From Candidatus Competibacteraceae bacterium (lineage in GTDB: Bacteria; Pseudomonadota; Gammaproteobacteria; Competibacterales; Competibacteraceae), in assembly GCA_007695245.1 (NCBI GenBank), contig REEE01000221.1, positions 1 through 49,603 of the forward strand: 49,603 bases of DNA. The letters are read 5' to 3'. This document shows, one piece after another, positions 8,869 to 17,298 of the stretch; the stretch's first letter is position 1, and each line of letters starts with the position of its first letter. The position numbers and the translations under genes are program-made. Below the pieces are notes generated by a model, which was not told the origin of the DNA, did no database searches, and saw only the letters and a program-made list of their open reading frames with translations.

Positions 8869-10629
8869 ATGCAGCCAACCCTCCACGACAGCGCGGAACG
8901 CTACCGCCAGATCTTCGCGCATTCGAACGACGCGATCTTCATCCTCGATCCCGCCCAGGATCGGATCGTCGAAGCCAATCCGCGCGCCTGCGCCATGTTG
9001 GGATATTCCCGCGCCGAGTTGCTGGCTACCCCCATCAGCGGCGTGCATCCCCACGAAATGCCGCGGTTGCTGGCCTTCACCGCGACGGTGTTGAGCGACG
9101 GTCACGGATGGACCGATGAATTGAGTTGCGCGACCAAGGCGGGGGCGTTTTTGCCGGCGGAAATCTCGGCGTCGGTGGTGGATATCGACGGCCGGCCGGG
9201 CGTGATCGCGATGGTGCGCGACGTCTCCGAACGCAAACGAATGGAGACGGCGCTGCACGAGAGTCAAGCCTGGCTGGCGCGGATCCTCGATTCGGCCATG
9301 GACGCCATCGTGGTGCTCGACGAGCAACGCCGCGTCACCTTGTTCAATCGCGCGGCCGAGGGCGCATTTCGCTGCTCGGGCGCCACCCTGCTGGGGCAAC
9401 CGCTGACACGGTTGCTTTCCGAACGGTTCCAGCACCTGTTGGATCTGTCCATGCGGGAGTTTGCTCAGAGCGATTGGCGTCAGCACTATATGTGGGCCGA
9501 AGGGCTGACCGCGTTCCGCGCCGACGGCGAATCCTTTCCCGTGGATCTCTCCCTCTCACCGTTCGAACTGGGGAGTGATCGGTATCTGACGCTCATCCTG
9601 CGCGACGCCACGATTCGCCAGCGCGCCGAGCGAAAGTTACAACGGTTACAGCGAGAAAATACGCGGTTGCGGGCAGTGGTCCGCTCGGAATTGGGCTTCA
9701 CCGAAATGATTGGAGTGTCGGCCCCGATGCGGCGCTTGCTACGCGAACTGGAGCAAGTCGCTGCGACCGATGCCACCGTGCTGGTCCTGGGCGAGACGGG
9801 AACCGGTAAGGAACTGATCGCGCGCTCCATTCACAAACTCAGCCGCCGCCAGGATAAGGTCATGGTGACGGTGAATTGCGCCACCCTGTCCGCGGGACTG
9901 GTCGAGAGCGAACTATTCGGCCACGAGAAAGGGGCGTTTACCGGAGCTATCGCCCGCAAGCTGGGGCGTTTTGAACTGGCCGATCAAGGTACGCTGTTTC
10001 TTGACGAGGTCGGTGAGTTGCCCCTGGATTTGCAGGCCAAGCTGTTGCGGGTGCTGCAAGAGGGAGAATTTGAAAGATTGGGCGGCACGACCGTGCGCAA
10101 GGTCGATGTGCGGCTGATCGCCGCCACGAATCGCGACTTGCGCAAGGCGGTGGCGGAAGGCGGCTTCCGCGAGGATTTGTACTATCGCCTCCACGTCTTC
10201 CCGGTGGTCTTACCCCCGCTGCGCGAGCGCCCGGAGGATATTCCGCCGCTCGTTCACTATTTCGTCGCTAAGTACGGCAAGAAAATCGGCCGCCCGATCG
10301 AAGCCATCAGTCCCCAGGTGTTGGATGCGCTGGTGGTTTACCGGTGGCCAGGCAACGTGCGGGAACTGGAGCACGTGATCGAACGAGGCGTGATTCTCAG
10401 CCAAGGCGGCCGACTCGAGCCGGGCGCCTGGCTGCCGCGGACCGCCTCCCTGACGCACCCTCAGGAAAGCAAAACGCTGGACGCTTACGAACGCGAGCAC
10501 ATTCTGGAGGCGCTACAACAGACTCAGTGGAAAGTCAGCGGGCCGCACGGCGCGGCCGAGCGCTTGGGAATCAAGCCAACCACTCTGAATGCGCGCATGA
10601 AAAAGCTGGGAATCGCACGGCCTCAATAA
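8869..10629 (+). CDS. PAS-PAS sigma-54-dependent transcriptional activator
   Basis: Enhancer-binding protein of 586 residues. Two PAS domains (about 8-125 and 130-255) replace the usual receiver. They are followed by a short coiled coil and an AAA+ domain with Walker A GETGTGKE (308-315), the sigma-54 contact loop GAFTGA (355-360), Walker [11 protein letters not shown] and the arginine-finger region [10 protein letters not shown] Fis-type helix-turn-helix closes the protein (about 540-585). With no receiver it probably responds to a ligand, redox or oxygen cue through PAS rather than to phosphotransfer from the kinase directly upstream. Target promoters are unknown. Confidence 0.92.
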   Translation: MQPTLHDSAERYRQIFAHSNDAIFILDPAQDRIVEANPRACAMLGYSRAELLATPISGVHPHEMPRLLAFTATVLSDGHGWTDELSCATKAGAFLPAEISASVVDIDGRPGVIAMVRDVSERKRMETALHESQAWLARILDSAMDAIVVLDEQRRVTLFNRAAEGAFRCSGATLLGQPLTRLLSERFQHLLDLSMREFAQSDWRQHYMWAEGLTAFRADGESFPVDLSLSPFELGSDRYLTLILRDATIRQRAERKLQRLQRENTRLRAVVRSELGFTEMIGVSAPMRRLLRELEQVAATDATVLVLGETGTGKELIARSIHKLSRRQDKVMVTVNCATLSAGLVESELFGHEKGAFTGAIARKLGRFELADQGTLFLDEVGELPLDLQAKLLRVLQEGEFERLGGTTVRKVDVRLIAATNRDLRKAVAEGGFREDLYYRLHVFPVVLPPLRERPEDIPPLVHYFVAKYGKKIGRPIEAISPQVLDALVVYRWPGNVRELEHVIERGVILSQGGRLEPGAWLPRTASLTHPQESKTLDAYEREHILEALQQTQWKVSGPHGAAERLGIKPTTLNARMKKLGIARPQ

Positions 10630-10675
10630 GTCTTGTTGGCGTGAAAAATGCCTGATCTCAGTGACATCGCATCCC

Positions 10676-10681
10676 AAGGAG
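10676..10681 (+). promoter_or_regulatory. Shine-Dalgarno AAGGAG that decides the STAS gene start
   Basis: AAGGAG lies 6 nt before the GTG at 10688 and favours that start over the in-frame GTG at 10661. Confidence 0.6.
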
Positions 10682-10687
10682 AGCGCC

Positions 10688-10960
10688 GTGCTTCGCGTCA
10701 CCCGTTATTCCGAACACCCCTCCCGCACCGTTCTTAAAGTCGAAGGGCGGATCGCCGAGGATTGGGTCGGCGTCTTGAAAAAGGCCATCGACGCCGAACT
10801 GCGGTCCTCGGCCTTGGTGGAACTGGATTTTACGGACGTCGACGCTATCGATGCAGCCGGGGTCAGGATGTTACACGACACGTTTGGCGATAACCTGCCG
10901 ATCACCCATTGCCCGGAATGGGTCCGCACCTGGCTCGACTCAAAACACTCGCCGGACTAG
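10688..10960 (+). CDS. Small STAS-domain protein lacking the phosphorylatable serine
   Basis: About 90 residues, matching a single STAS fold: a central strand VELDFTDVDAID followed by the helix start AAGVRML. Classical anti-anti-sigma factors have a phosphorylatable serine in DSSG at this turn; here it reads DAAG, so phospho-switching of the SpoIIAA kind is unlikely. The start is a GTG with a good AAGGAG (10676-10681) 6 nt upstream. An earlier in-frame GTG at 10661 has no such site. It lies 58 nt after the sigma-54 activator and probably belongs to the same signalling operon. Its partner protein is not evident. Confidence 0.65.
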   Translation: MLRVTRYSEHPSRTVLKVEGRIAEDWVGVLKKAIDAELRSSALVELDFTDVDAIDAAGVRMLHDTFGDNLPITHCPEWVRTWLDSKHSPD

Positions 10961-11034
10961 CCACGCAATCTCTTCTGTTCCCCGCCAAGGCCGGACGCGC
11001 GTTCTTCTCCGACCCGGATTTCCAGCGCCGCTCC

Positions 11035-11310
11035 TTAAGGCGTTTCCTCGGTGCCGTCCAGTACCGAGGTCACCCGCGACACCCGGCTGACGGGCAACCC
11101 CGCGCGCTCGGAGCGTTGCCGCAAGACTTCTTCATCCGGAGCGATATACACGCAGTACGTTTTGTCATCGGTCACAAAGCTGTACAACCACTGTACGTCG
11201 GTCGCCGAATCGTTCACCACCTCGCGGGTTTTTTTCGCCATGGCCTGCAACTCCACGGCCGACAGATTGCCCACCCCCACCATTTCACGCTCGATGACAA
11301 ACTGGGGCAT
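11035..11310 (-). CDS. DUF4242 family (SCO4226-like) small protein
   Basis: A 91-residue protein of the DUF4242 family. The start MPQFVIEREM, the central QWLYSFVTDDKTYCVYIAP and the following EEVLRQRSERAGLP are the family signature. A Streptomyces member, SCO4226, was described as a nickel-binding ferredoxin-like-fold protein; binding here is inference. The ATG at 11310 is preceded by AAAAAAGGAG at proper distance; an upstream in-frame start adds 20 residues unlike the family. It converges on the STAS gene and diverges from the exported-protein genes that follow. Confidence 0.82.
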   Translation of the reverse strand: MPQFVIEREMVGVGNLSAVELQAMAKKTREVVNDSATDVQWLYSFVTDDKTYCVYIAPDEEVLRQRSERAGLPVSRVSRVTSVLDGTEETP

Positions 11311-11409
11311 GTTCGCTCCTTTTTTCCAAGGTCGTTGTTGGTAACCGCCGCAAGTATACCGTCTTGCCACGGCGCGGCGCGCGTTGCTTGAAACCCTCGA
11401 ATCTCAAGC

Positions 11410-11440
11410 TCCACTATTTTGGAAGTTCCAAAATAGTGGA
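11410..11440. promoter_or_regulatory. 31-bp perfect palindrome, candidate operator
   Basis: TCCACTATTTTGGAA (11410-11424), one central G (11425), then its exact reverse complement (11426-11440). It lies 100 bp upstream of the DUF4242 gene and 195 bp upstream of the next plus-strand gene, i.e. in a divergent promoter region. No T-tract follows, so a terminator is less likely than a binding site for a dimeric regulator or a cruciform. The remaining part of this 324-bp gap has an AT-rich patch (about 11485-11520) but no promoter I could place confidently. Confidence 0.5.
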
Positions 11441-11634
11441 AGTCAAGATCGGCGGCGCTTCGCTCCCAAGTAGCGGGCCTGTTAAAAATTAATTTTATAA
11501 AACAATAGATTAAAGAAGCGCATTGCAGCATTGCTCCTTGGCACGTTGCTTGATCTCACTCTACCGGAACCCACGGCGATCCAGCGCGGATCGCAACTGA
11601 GGGTTATCGCAACGACTAGAGTGAGGAACCTTTC

Positions 11635-11916
11635 ATGCGCTCCTATCAAGCCAGCTCAACTTTCGTCTTTCTCTACATCGTTCTGGTGATCGGCGTCCTG
11701 CTGTTGGCGGGCGGCGCGGCCGAAGCCGATCACTCCCCCGACCGAGATCCCAACGCCAACCCGCCAGACCGCTCCCTCAGCCGTTCGAACGACCAGGGGG
11801 GCCACATCGCACCCATCGACTTTACCGCAGCGCTCGTCTTCTTGCGCCACCGGGACGCGTTCGTCGCCTGGCCAGCCGCGCCGACGCTGCTCGCGCCCAT
11901 TCACCGACCTGAATAG
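11635..11916 (+). CDS. Small exported or membrane-anchored protein, unknown function
   Basis: 93 residues. A hydrophobic segment (about residues 9-30, VFLYIVLVIGVLLLAGGAA) followed by AEADHS looks like a signal peptide or N-terminal anchor. The remainder is polar and proline/aspartate-rich (SPDRDPNANPPDRS) with no recognised domain. A GAGG sequence stands about 9 nt before the ATG. It is 35 nt upstream of the PEP-CTERM gene and in the same direction. I do not recognise the family; coding status rests on the signal segment, Shine-Dalgarno and position. Confidence 0.5.
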   Translation: MRSYQASSTFVFLYIVLVIGVLLLAGGAAEADHSPDRDPNANPPDRSLSRSNDQGGHIAPIDFTAALVFLRHRDAFVAWPAAPTLLAPIHRPE

Positions 11917-11951
11917 CGCCCTGAAATCCTTCATCCAGAGGAATGCTCGAT

Positions 11952-12677
11952 ATGACCGACCACGCACCACCCCGCGGCAACGTCAAGGTTCGCCGCTTCA
12001 CCCAGGGAGCCATGGCTGGATTGCTGTGGCTATCGTTGAGCGGCGGCGTCCAGGCCGTGCCGATGTTTTTCACCAATAGCGCCGAATTTCTGGCCGCCTT
12101 GCCAGGACCGGCGTCGATAGTCGACTTCGATGCGGTGGATGCCGAGACGCTGATTCCAGAAGGCGCGGCGTTCGAAGGCATTACGTTTACAACCAACACT
12201 GGATTGGACTTGATCGTCTCGGACCACTTCGACACGACTTCGCCGCTCAACTATCTGGGAGTCGCTGATGGTTTTTCCAATGAGTTTTTCTCCGGCCACG
12301 AGTTGACCCTTAACTTCGCCCGCCGGGTTCAAGCCTTTGGTTTATCCATCATCGCCAGTCCGGGCGACGTGTTCGCCGCCGATTTTCAACTGGTGGCCTC
12401 GAGCGGCAGCGCGTTCAACGTGGCGCCGCCCGAGCGGATTTTAAGCGACGGTGGCGAGGTGTTCTTCCTGGGCGTCATCAACCCGACCGGCTTCGCCAGC
12501 GCCCAACTGATCAGCTTCGGCGATCCCGACGCCGACGCTCCATTTTTTGGCTTCAACGTCGACGACCTGACCACCGTCGCCGTGCCAGAACCCGCCACCT
12601 TCGCCCTGGTCGGTCTCGGCCTGCTGGCGCTTTGTGGGAGAAAGGCTGCTTTCCGGACAGCCTCGAACTCTGTTTGA
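11952..12677 (+). CDS. PEP-CTERM sorted exported protein
   Basis: About 241 residues. It has an N-terminal signal peptide (GAMAGLLWLSLSGGVQA), a beta-rich body (start ITFTTNTGLDLIVSDHF) and a C-terminal exosortase tripartite signal: VPEPAT, a hydrophobic helix (FALVGLGLLAL) and a basic end (CGRKAAFR). Proteins with this tag are processed by an exosortase and linked to exopolysaccharide or biofilm matrix; no exosortase gene is in this window. I chose the ATG at 11952, since AGAGG (11937-11941) sits 10 nt before it but only 1 nt before the ATG at 11943. Function of the body is unknown. Confidence 0.82.
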   Translation: MTDHAPPRGNVKVRRFTQGAMAGLLWLSLSGGVQAVPMFFTNSAEFLAALPGPASIVDFDAVDAETLIPEGAAFEGITFTTNTGLDLIVSDHFDTTSPLNYLGVADGFSNEFFSGHELTLNFARRVQAFGLSIIASPGDVFAADFQLVASSGSAFNVAPPERILSDGGEVFFLGVINPTGFASAQLISFGDPDADAPFFGFNVDDLTTVAVPEPATFALVGLGLLALCGRKAAFRTASNSV

Positions 12678-12719
12678 CACTGCTGTTTCACCCAAACTCA
12701 AGAGCACTGGAGCAAAATC

Positions 12720-13850
12720 ATGTATCAATTCCTGATGAAAACCAAAGCCCTGATGGGCGCGGCGATTCTGGCGATCATGCTCGGGATCAGTCTGCCGGCG
12801 GCGGCCGTCGTGTACACCGCCAGCAACGAAGCCTCGGGCAACCAGGTCATTGCGTTCGACATCGACAGTCGTGGCAATATCACGGAAATCGGCCGCTTCG
12901 ACACTCAGGGCCTCGGTACGGGTGCCCCGCTCGGCAACCAGGGCGCACTTACGACCGACGCCAGCGACCGCTGGATGTTCGTCGTTAATCCCGGCGATGG
13001 CACCTTGACCAGTTTCCGGCTGCAAGCAGCCGGGCTCGAGTTTGTCAATATCGTTGATTCTGGAGGCTTTCGGCCCATCAGCGTCACGGTGTTCGGGACG
13101 CTGGTCTATGTGCTGAACGAAGGCGATGGCGCGAGCGACGATCCCAACCTGCGCTATGACAACATCAGCGGCTTCCGTTTCACCGGCGGCGGTATTTTGG
13201 TGCCGATTCCAGATTCCACCCGGATCATTGACAGCACCCAACTGACTGCCCCGGCGCAAGTCGGTTTCAATAAATCCGGCACGGTGTTGCTGGTCACTGA
13301 AAAAGCGACCGATACCCTGACGACTTTCGTCATGCAGCAGGATGGCACGCCGGCGCTGACGCCGCTCAAGCGCTCGTCGGCGGTGCCGACCCCCTTCGGC
13401 TTTGCTTTCGGCGACCGGGATTTCGTGTTCATCACCGAGGCCAACGGAGGTGGACCCGGCGTGACCGCTTCTTATCGCATCGATCGCGAGACCGGCGCGG
13501 TGTCGAATCTGGTCGATCTGATCGATCAAGGCAACGCGGCCTGCTGGACCGTGTTGTCCAGCGACCAAACCGTCGGCTATACGACCAATACCGCCGATGG
13601 CACCGTTTCCCTGTACCGGATCAATTTCAACGGCACGCTGGAGTATTTCTTCAACGCGCCCGTCGACATCCCCATCCGGACTGGAGCGGGCGTGCGCGAT
13701 GCGATTCTGACGCAGAACAATCACTTCCTGGTCACCCTGAATAACGGGGATGGCCAAGTTCGCGGATTCTGGGTCAATCGTTCCGGCGCTATCGCACCCC
13801 GGAGAACGGCTCCGGTTCCGACCAGCGCCACCGGCTTGATCGCCCGGTAA
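12720..13850 (+). CDS. Exported beta-propeller protein (lactonase/YVTN-like)
   Basis: 376 residues with a signal peptide (about 1-29, ending LPAAAVV). Repeated strand motifs of a seven-bladed propeller follow, such as VIAFDIDSRGNITEIGRF, GTLTSFRLQ, ISGFRF, GTVSLYRINFNGTLEYF and GQVRGFWVNRSG. This resembles the 6-phosphogluconolactonase/YVTN fold, but export makes a role in central metabolism unlikely. GGAG stands 7 nt before the ATG. It follows the PEP-CTERM gene by 42 nt and is probably co-transcribed. It lacks a PEP-CTERM tail, so it may be periplasmic or secreted. Confidence 0.75.
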   Translation: MYQFLMKTKALMGAAILAIMLGISLPAAAVVYTASNEASGNQVIAFDIDSRGNITEIGRFDTQGLGTGAPLGNQGALTTDASDRWMFVVNPGDGTLTSFRLQAAGLEFVNIVDSGGFRPISVTVFGTLVYVLNEGDGASDDPNLRYDNISGFRFTGGGILVPIPDSTRIIDSTQLTAPAQVGFNKSGTVLLVTEKATDTLTTFVMQQDGTPALTPLKRSSAVPTPFGFAFGDRDFVFITEANGGGPGVTASYRIDRETGAVSNLVDLIDQGNAACWTVLSSDQTVGYTTNTADGTVSLYRINFNGTLEYFFNAPVDIPIRTGAGVRDAILTQNNHFLVTLNNGDGQVRGFWVNRSGAIAPRRTAPVPTSATGLIAR

Positions 13851-14168
13851 GCCTTTCGCGCCGGTTCCGAAGCATCACTCGCCAGCGGGCGGTTCCGAGC
13901 AAAACAGGGACCGCCCCACCCTCGGCGCCCTTTCTACTTATTGATCATCGACATCCCGGCTTAGCCGGGGGGCATTTAACTAAATTTTCTTGGGATTATC
14001 GCGAGGGAGACTGCTATTCTCTCGCGCTGTTCAGGGAATCTTGGAAAACCCGGAACGCTGTCCGGGACATCGCCCATCGTCGCACAAGCGAACAACGAAA
14101 ATGCTGCGCGACCGAGCGAATCCCATAAATCATATTTTATTCCCAAGGCCTCTAAGAGGAACGTAAAA
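13851..14168. other. 318-bp intergenic region before aquaporin
   Basis: No gene seen. It contains a GC stem CCCGGC-TTA-GCCGGG (13955-13969) without a clear T-run, possibly a weak terminator for the propeller gene. An imperfect hairpin around CGCGAG..CTCGCG (about 13999-14026) and an AT-rich stretch just before the aquaporin Shine-Dalgarno are also present. No confident promoter was assigned. Confidence 0.4.
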
Positions 14169-14885
14169 ATGCCACTCGCCAATCGTCTCGCCGCCGAATT
14201 CATCGGCACTCTTTGGCTCGTGTTGGGCGGTTGCGGTAGCGCCGTCCTGGCCGCCATTTTCCTGGGACCGGATAATTACCCCCTCGGCATCGGCCTGGTC
14301 GGCGTGTCGCTGGCCTTCGGCCTGACCGTGCTGACCATGGCTTACGCCATCGGCCACATCTCCGGCTGCCATCTGAACCCGGCGGTCTCGGTCGGGTTGT
14401 GGGCGGGCGGCCGCTTTCCGGCTGCCGACCTGGTTCCCTACATCATTGCCCAAGTGCTCGGCGGCCTCGCCGGCGCGGCGATCATCTATCTGATCGTCAC
14501 CGGCAAGAGCGACTTCTCGACCCTCGGCGGCTTTGCGGCCAACGGTTTCGGCGAGCACTCGCCGGGTGGTTATAACCTGACCGCCGCGCTCATCACCGAA
14601 ATTGTGATGACCTTCATCTTTCTGATCGTCATCCTGGGCGCCACGCACAAGAATGCCCCGGCCGGGTTCGCGCCCATCGCCATCGGCCTGTGCCTGACGC
14701 TGATCCACCTGATCAGCATCCCGGTCACCAACACCTCGGTCAACCCGGCGCGCAGTACCAGCCAGGCGATCTTCGTCGGCGGCTGGGCCTTGCAGCAGTT
14801 GTGGCTGTTCTGGGTCGCGCCCATCGTCGGCGCGGCGCTGGCCGGCTTCTTCCATCGCTGGCTGGCGAACGACAAACCGAGCTGA
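14169..14885 (+). CDS. aqpZ: AqpZ-type aquaporin
   Basis: Six-helix water channel of 238 residues. Both pore loops are intact: [10 protein letters not shown] (NPA at 70-72) and SVNPARST (NPA at 192-194). The selectivity-filter residues His180 and Arg195 match the water-selective AqpZ pattern; glycerol facilitators lack that histidine. AGAGGA stands at normal distance before the ATG. It is monocistronic, bounded by a strong terminator. Water flux together with the betaine importer further downstream suggests an osmotic-stress neighbourhood (inference). Confidence 0.93.
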   Translation: MPLANRLAAEFIGTLWLVLGGCGSAVLAAIFLGPDNYPLGIGLVGVSLAFGLTVLTMAYAIGHISGCHLNPAVSVGLWAGGRFPAADLVPYIIAQVLGGLAGAAIIYLIVTGKSDFSTLGGFAANGFGEHSPGGYNLTAALITEIVMTFIFLIVILGATHKNAPAGFAPIAIGLCLTLIHLISIPVTNTSVNPARSTSQAIFVGGWALQQLWLFWVAPIVGAALAGFFHRWLANDKPS

Positions 14886-14905
14886 CGCTTTGGCAAGATA
14901 AAAAA

Positions 14906-14931
14906 GGGCGCGTCTCGACGCGCCCTTTTTT
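14906..14931 (+). terminator. Rho-independent terminator after aquaporin
   Basis: GGGCGCGTC (14906-14914), loop TC, GACGCGCCC (14917-14925), then TTTTTT. An A-run precedes the stem, so it could also end transcripts from the opposite strand. Confidence 0.92.
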
Positions 14932-14991
14932 ATTACACACAGGAAATCCTCCAGCTTGACAATCATTTCCTGGCGCTTGGCGAGCTGGATT

Positions 14992-15330
14992 TCACAGCGG
15001 AGGACAATCGGTGAACAGCAGGCTCACTTCGGAAAGATGACCGAGCCGGACCATGGCTCCACGGCCGAATTTGCTGTGGTCGGTCACCAACAACACTTGG
15101 CGGGAGTTGGCGATAATGGCCTGGGTAATCCGCACCTCGCGGTAATCGAAATCCAGCAACGTGCCGTCCGCGTCGATGCCGGAAACACCGATGATCCCAA
15201 AATCGACTTTGAATTGCTTGATGAAATCGACCGTCGCCTCGCCGACCACAGCTCGATCCCGATGGCGCACCACACCGCCGGTGATGATCACCTCGAAACT
15301 AGCGGGCTGAGGCAGAAGTTTTGACAGGTT
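14992..15330 (-). pseudogene. Decayed GlpR-like (DeoR family) regulator, C-terminal half only
   Basis: Minus-strand translation gives the effector-binding half of a glycerol-3-phosphate repressor-like protein: FEVIITGGVVRHRD, GEATVDFIKQFKVDFGI, GVSGIDADGTLLDFDYREVR and LVTDHSKFGRGAMVRL, ending FTDCPPL-stop. The helix-turn-helix half and the sugar-phosphate N-lobe are missing: homology stops near residue 120 of a roughly 250-residue family, where a palindromic repeat begins. The last 15-20 residues after CPP are also lost. It converges on the aquaporin gene. Most likely a remnant left by repeat insertion or deletion. Confidence 0.75.
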
Positions 15331-15337
15331 CTGATGC

Positions 15338-15413
15338 GTAGGGCGGATAAGTGTAGCGCATCCGCCATCTCAGGCCACTGGTGGATGCGGCGCAAGCGCC
15401 TTATCCACCCTAC
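15338..15413. repeat. Palindromic intergenic repeat (GTAGGG/CCCTAC type)
   Basis: GTAGGGCGGATAAG at 15338-15351 is mirrored by CTTATCCACCCTAC at 15400-15413, with inner arms GCATCCGCCA and TGGTGGATGC, giving a long imperfect hairpin. TTCTGAT (15329-15335) and ATCAGAA (15429-15435) are a further inverted pair outside it. Similar GGATAAG/CGCATCC repeats are common extragenic elements in gammaproteobacteria. It abuts the break point of the glpR remnant. Confidence 0.65.
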
Positions 15414-15441
15414 ACCCGATTAAGACCTATCAGAATTTTCT

Positions 15442-15556
15442 TCCTGTAAATTTTCCAGTGATCCCCTCATCCGTAACCACAACTTGTGGTGTTGACCTCA
15501 TCTGAGCCTACTATGGGAAGCGACCACCTCGCTCTATCACTGGAAAATTTACAGGA
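15442..15556. mobile_element. 115-bp MITE-like element with 21-bp perfect terminal inverted repeats
   Basis: The left end starts TCCTGTAAATTTTCCAGTGA (15442-15462, 21 nt including the final T) and the right end (15536-15556) is its exact reverse complement. The 73-bp interior has no coding potential. No target duplication is evident next to the ends. Exact arms and small size are typical of non-autonomous elements mobilised by a transposase elsewhere. Confidence 0.6.
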
Positions 15557-15952
15557 GGAGATTATTCGCAAAATAAGGATAAACCAATCAGCAACGATGA
15601 TGAATTCGGGCCAGATCGGCATGGTTGATTACCTTCTCGGCGGCTAGCCGGGTCGGCGCGAGTCAAATTTAAAAAACAAATAAAACAGACAGATGAAATA
15701 AAAAAACTCATGAGAATCGCAATTTTGGCTTGCACGATCCGTGCGAAAATTGTAAAAACACTGGCATTAAATGTCTTTTTAAAGTTACAAAATGGCGGAT
15801 CGAGTTCCACGCCAGCGCGATTTGAATTTACCTGATGCGCGTCGAAATCGCCATCGAAAAACTTGACGGGAAGGGCAGAATAAAGGCGTCGATCTTTTAT
15901 TAAATATTTGATTTTTTAAATTTTTATTGATTTAACCGGGGGCATTTTCCGA
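15557..15952. other. AT-rich intergenic region upstream of proV
   Basis: About 396 bp without a supported gene and much more AT-rich than its surroundings, with several A/T runs (about 15663-15715 and 15895-15935). It has one small inverted repeat, GCACG-ATC-CGTGC (15732-15744). Such DNA is often bent and may hold the promoter region of the osmoprotectant operon. I could not place a convincing -35/-10 pair. Confidence 0.4.
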
Positions 15953-17179
15953 GTGATACGCGCAGAGAACGTCACCAAGATATTCGGTCCCGATCCGGCG
16001 TCGGCGATGCCATTGCTGGAGCAAGGGAAGACCAAGGATGAGATTCGCGAGGCAACGGGCCAGACCGTCGGGGTGAATAACGCGAGCTTCGACATCCAGC
16101 CGGGCGAAGTCTTCGCCATCATGGGCTTGTCCGGATGCGGTAAATCGACGTTGATCCGGTGCGTCAATCGGATTATCGAACCCACGGCCGGCAGTGTCTT
16201 CTTCAAGGACCCGGATCTGGGAGAGCAGGACCTCACCAAGCTGGATGCCGAACAGTTGCTCGCGCTCCGCAAGCGGCGCATCAGCATGGTGTTCCAACAT
16301 TTCGCACTGCTGCCGCACCGCACGGTGCTGTCCAACGTGGCCTTCGGGCTTGAGATTCAGGGGCGCTCCAAGGATGAGCGCAAGCATCTTGGCCAGCGCG
16401 TCCTCGATATGGTGGGACTCGGCCAATGGGGGCAAACTTACCCTTCCGAACTCTCGGGCGGCATGCAGCAGCGGGTCGGGCTCGCGCGCGCGCTGGCGAC
16501 CGAGGCCGAAGTGCTGCTGATGGATGAGCCCTTCTCGGCGCTGGATCCGCTGATCAAGTTCGACATGCAGCAAGAGTTGATGAAGATTCAGCGGGAATTG
16601 CACCGCACCATCCTGTTCATCACGCACGATCTGGACGAAGCCATGCGCATCGGCGACCACATCGCCATCATGGAAGCCGGCAGGATCGTGCAGATCGGCA
16701 GCCCGGAGCAGATTCTGGTCAACCCGCGCACCGAGTACGTGGCCAACTTCGTGGAGCATGCCGATCCGACCAGCGTGATCACCGCCGGGACCATCGCCCT
16801 GCCATTCGACAGCGAGCTGTTTGTAAAGGTGGACGAGCGGAACGGCATTCAATACCTGCACCGCCACGATCATCCGGAAATCCATTACGGGCGCGACCGC
16901 GATGGGTATCTGCGCGAAGTCAGAATCGATGATCGGGAAATTCCCGTACGGCCGTTGGCCGAAATCCTGGACGCCCGCAACGGCGACTCGGTTCCGGGCT
17001 CGAGGACTGAGGTGACGCTGACGTGCGGCGAGGACGCGGTGCTGCGTCAGGTGCTCCGCAGCCGCCTCCACTCGACGTTGCCTGTGATCGTAATCCGTGC
17101 CGACGGGCGGGCGCGGGGCTTGATCGACGACCCTGAACTGATCAACGGCATTCTGGAAAAACGCGGCCACATCCCCTAA
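15953..17179 (+). CDS. proV: ProV-like ATPase of glycine betaine/proline ABC importer
   Basis: ABC ATPase of 408 residues, usual for ProV. Walker A GLSGCGKST (58-66), Q-loop MVFQHFALLPH, signature LSGGMQQR, Walker B VLLMDEPFSALD and the ITHDLDEA switch are intact. The C-terminal third (about 285-400) is the paired-CBS region that senses ionic strength in this family. The N-terminal insertion before Walker A (AMPLLEQGKTKDEI) is also typical. The start is a GTG with a weak Shine-Dalgarno. It is followed 119 nt later by proW. Confidence 0.92.
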   Translation: MIRAENVTKIFGPDPASAMPLLEQGKTKDEIREATGQTVGVNNASFDIQPGEVFAIMGLSGCGKSTLIRCVNRIIEPTAGSVFFKDPDLGEQDLTKLDAEQLLALRKRRISMVFQHFALLPHRTVLSNVAFGLEIQGRSKDERKHLGQRVLDMVGLGQWGQTYPSELSGGMQQRVGLARALATEAEVLLMDEPFSALDPLIKFDMQQELMKIQRELHRTILFITHDLDEAMRIGDHIAIMEAGRIVQIGSPEQILVNPRTEYVANFVEHADPTSVITAGTIALPFDSELFVKVDERNGIQYLHRHDHPEIHYGRDRDGYLREVRIDDREIPVRPLAEILDARNGDSVPGSRTEVTLTCGEDAVLRQVLRSRLHSTLPVIVIRADGRARGLIDDPELINGILEKRGHIP

Positions 17180-17298
17180 CGGCCCCGGCCGACGGGCGGC
17201 GTCCGACTCAAGACCGCCCATCTCCCGTCCGGACCACCGACGCTCCGCACGATTCACGGCGACTTGTCAACCACCGTAAAAACAGGGTAACGAAAAGC

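Noticed and set aside
11545-11562. TTGGCACGTTGC, reminiscent of a sigma-54 promoter
   Set aside because: The -24 GG and a -12 GC need ten bases between them; here that position reads GA, and the GC present is only six bases away.
15562-15810. 82-codon minus-strand frame in the AT-rich region
   Set aside because: Composition is unlike a protein of this genome, no Shine-Dalgarno and no recognisable motif.
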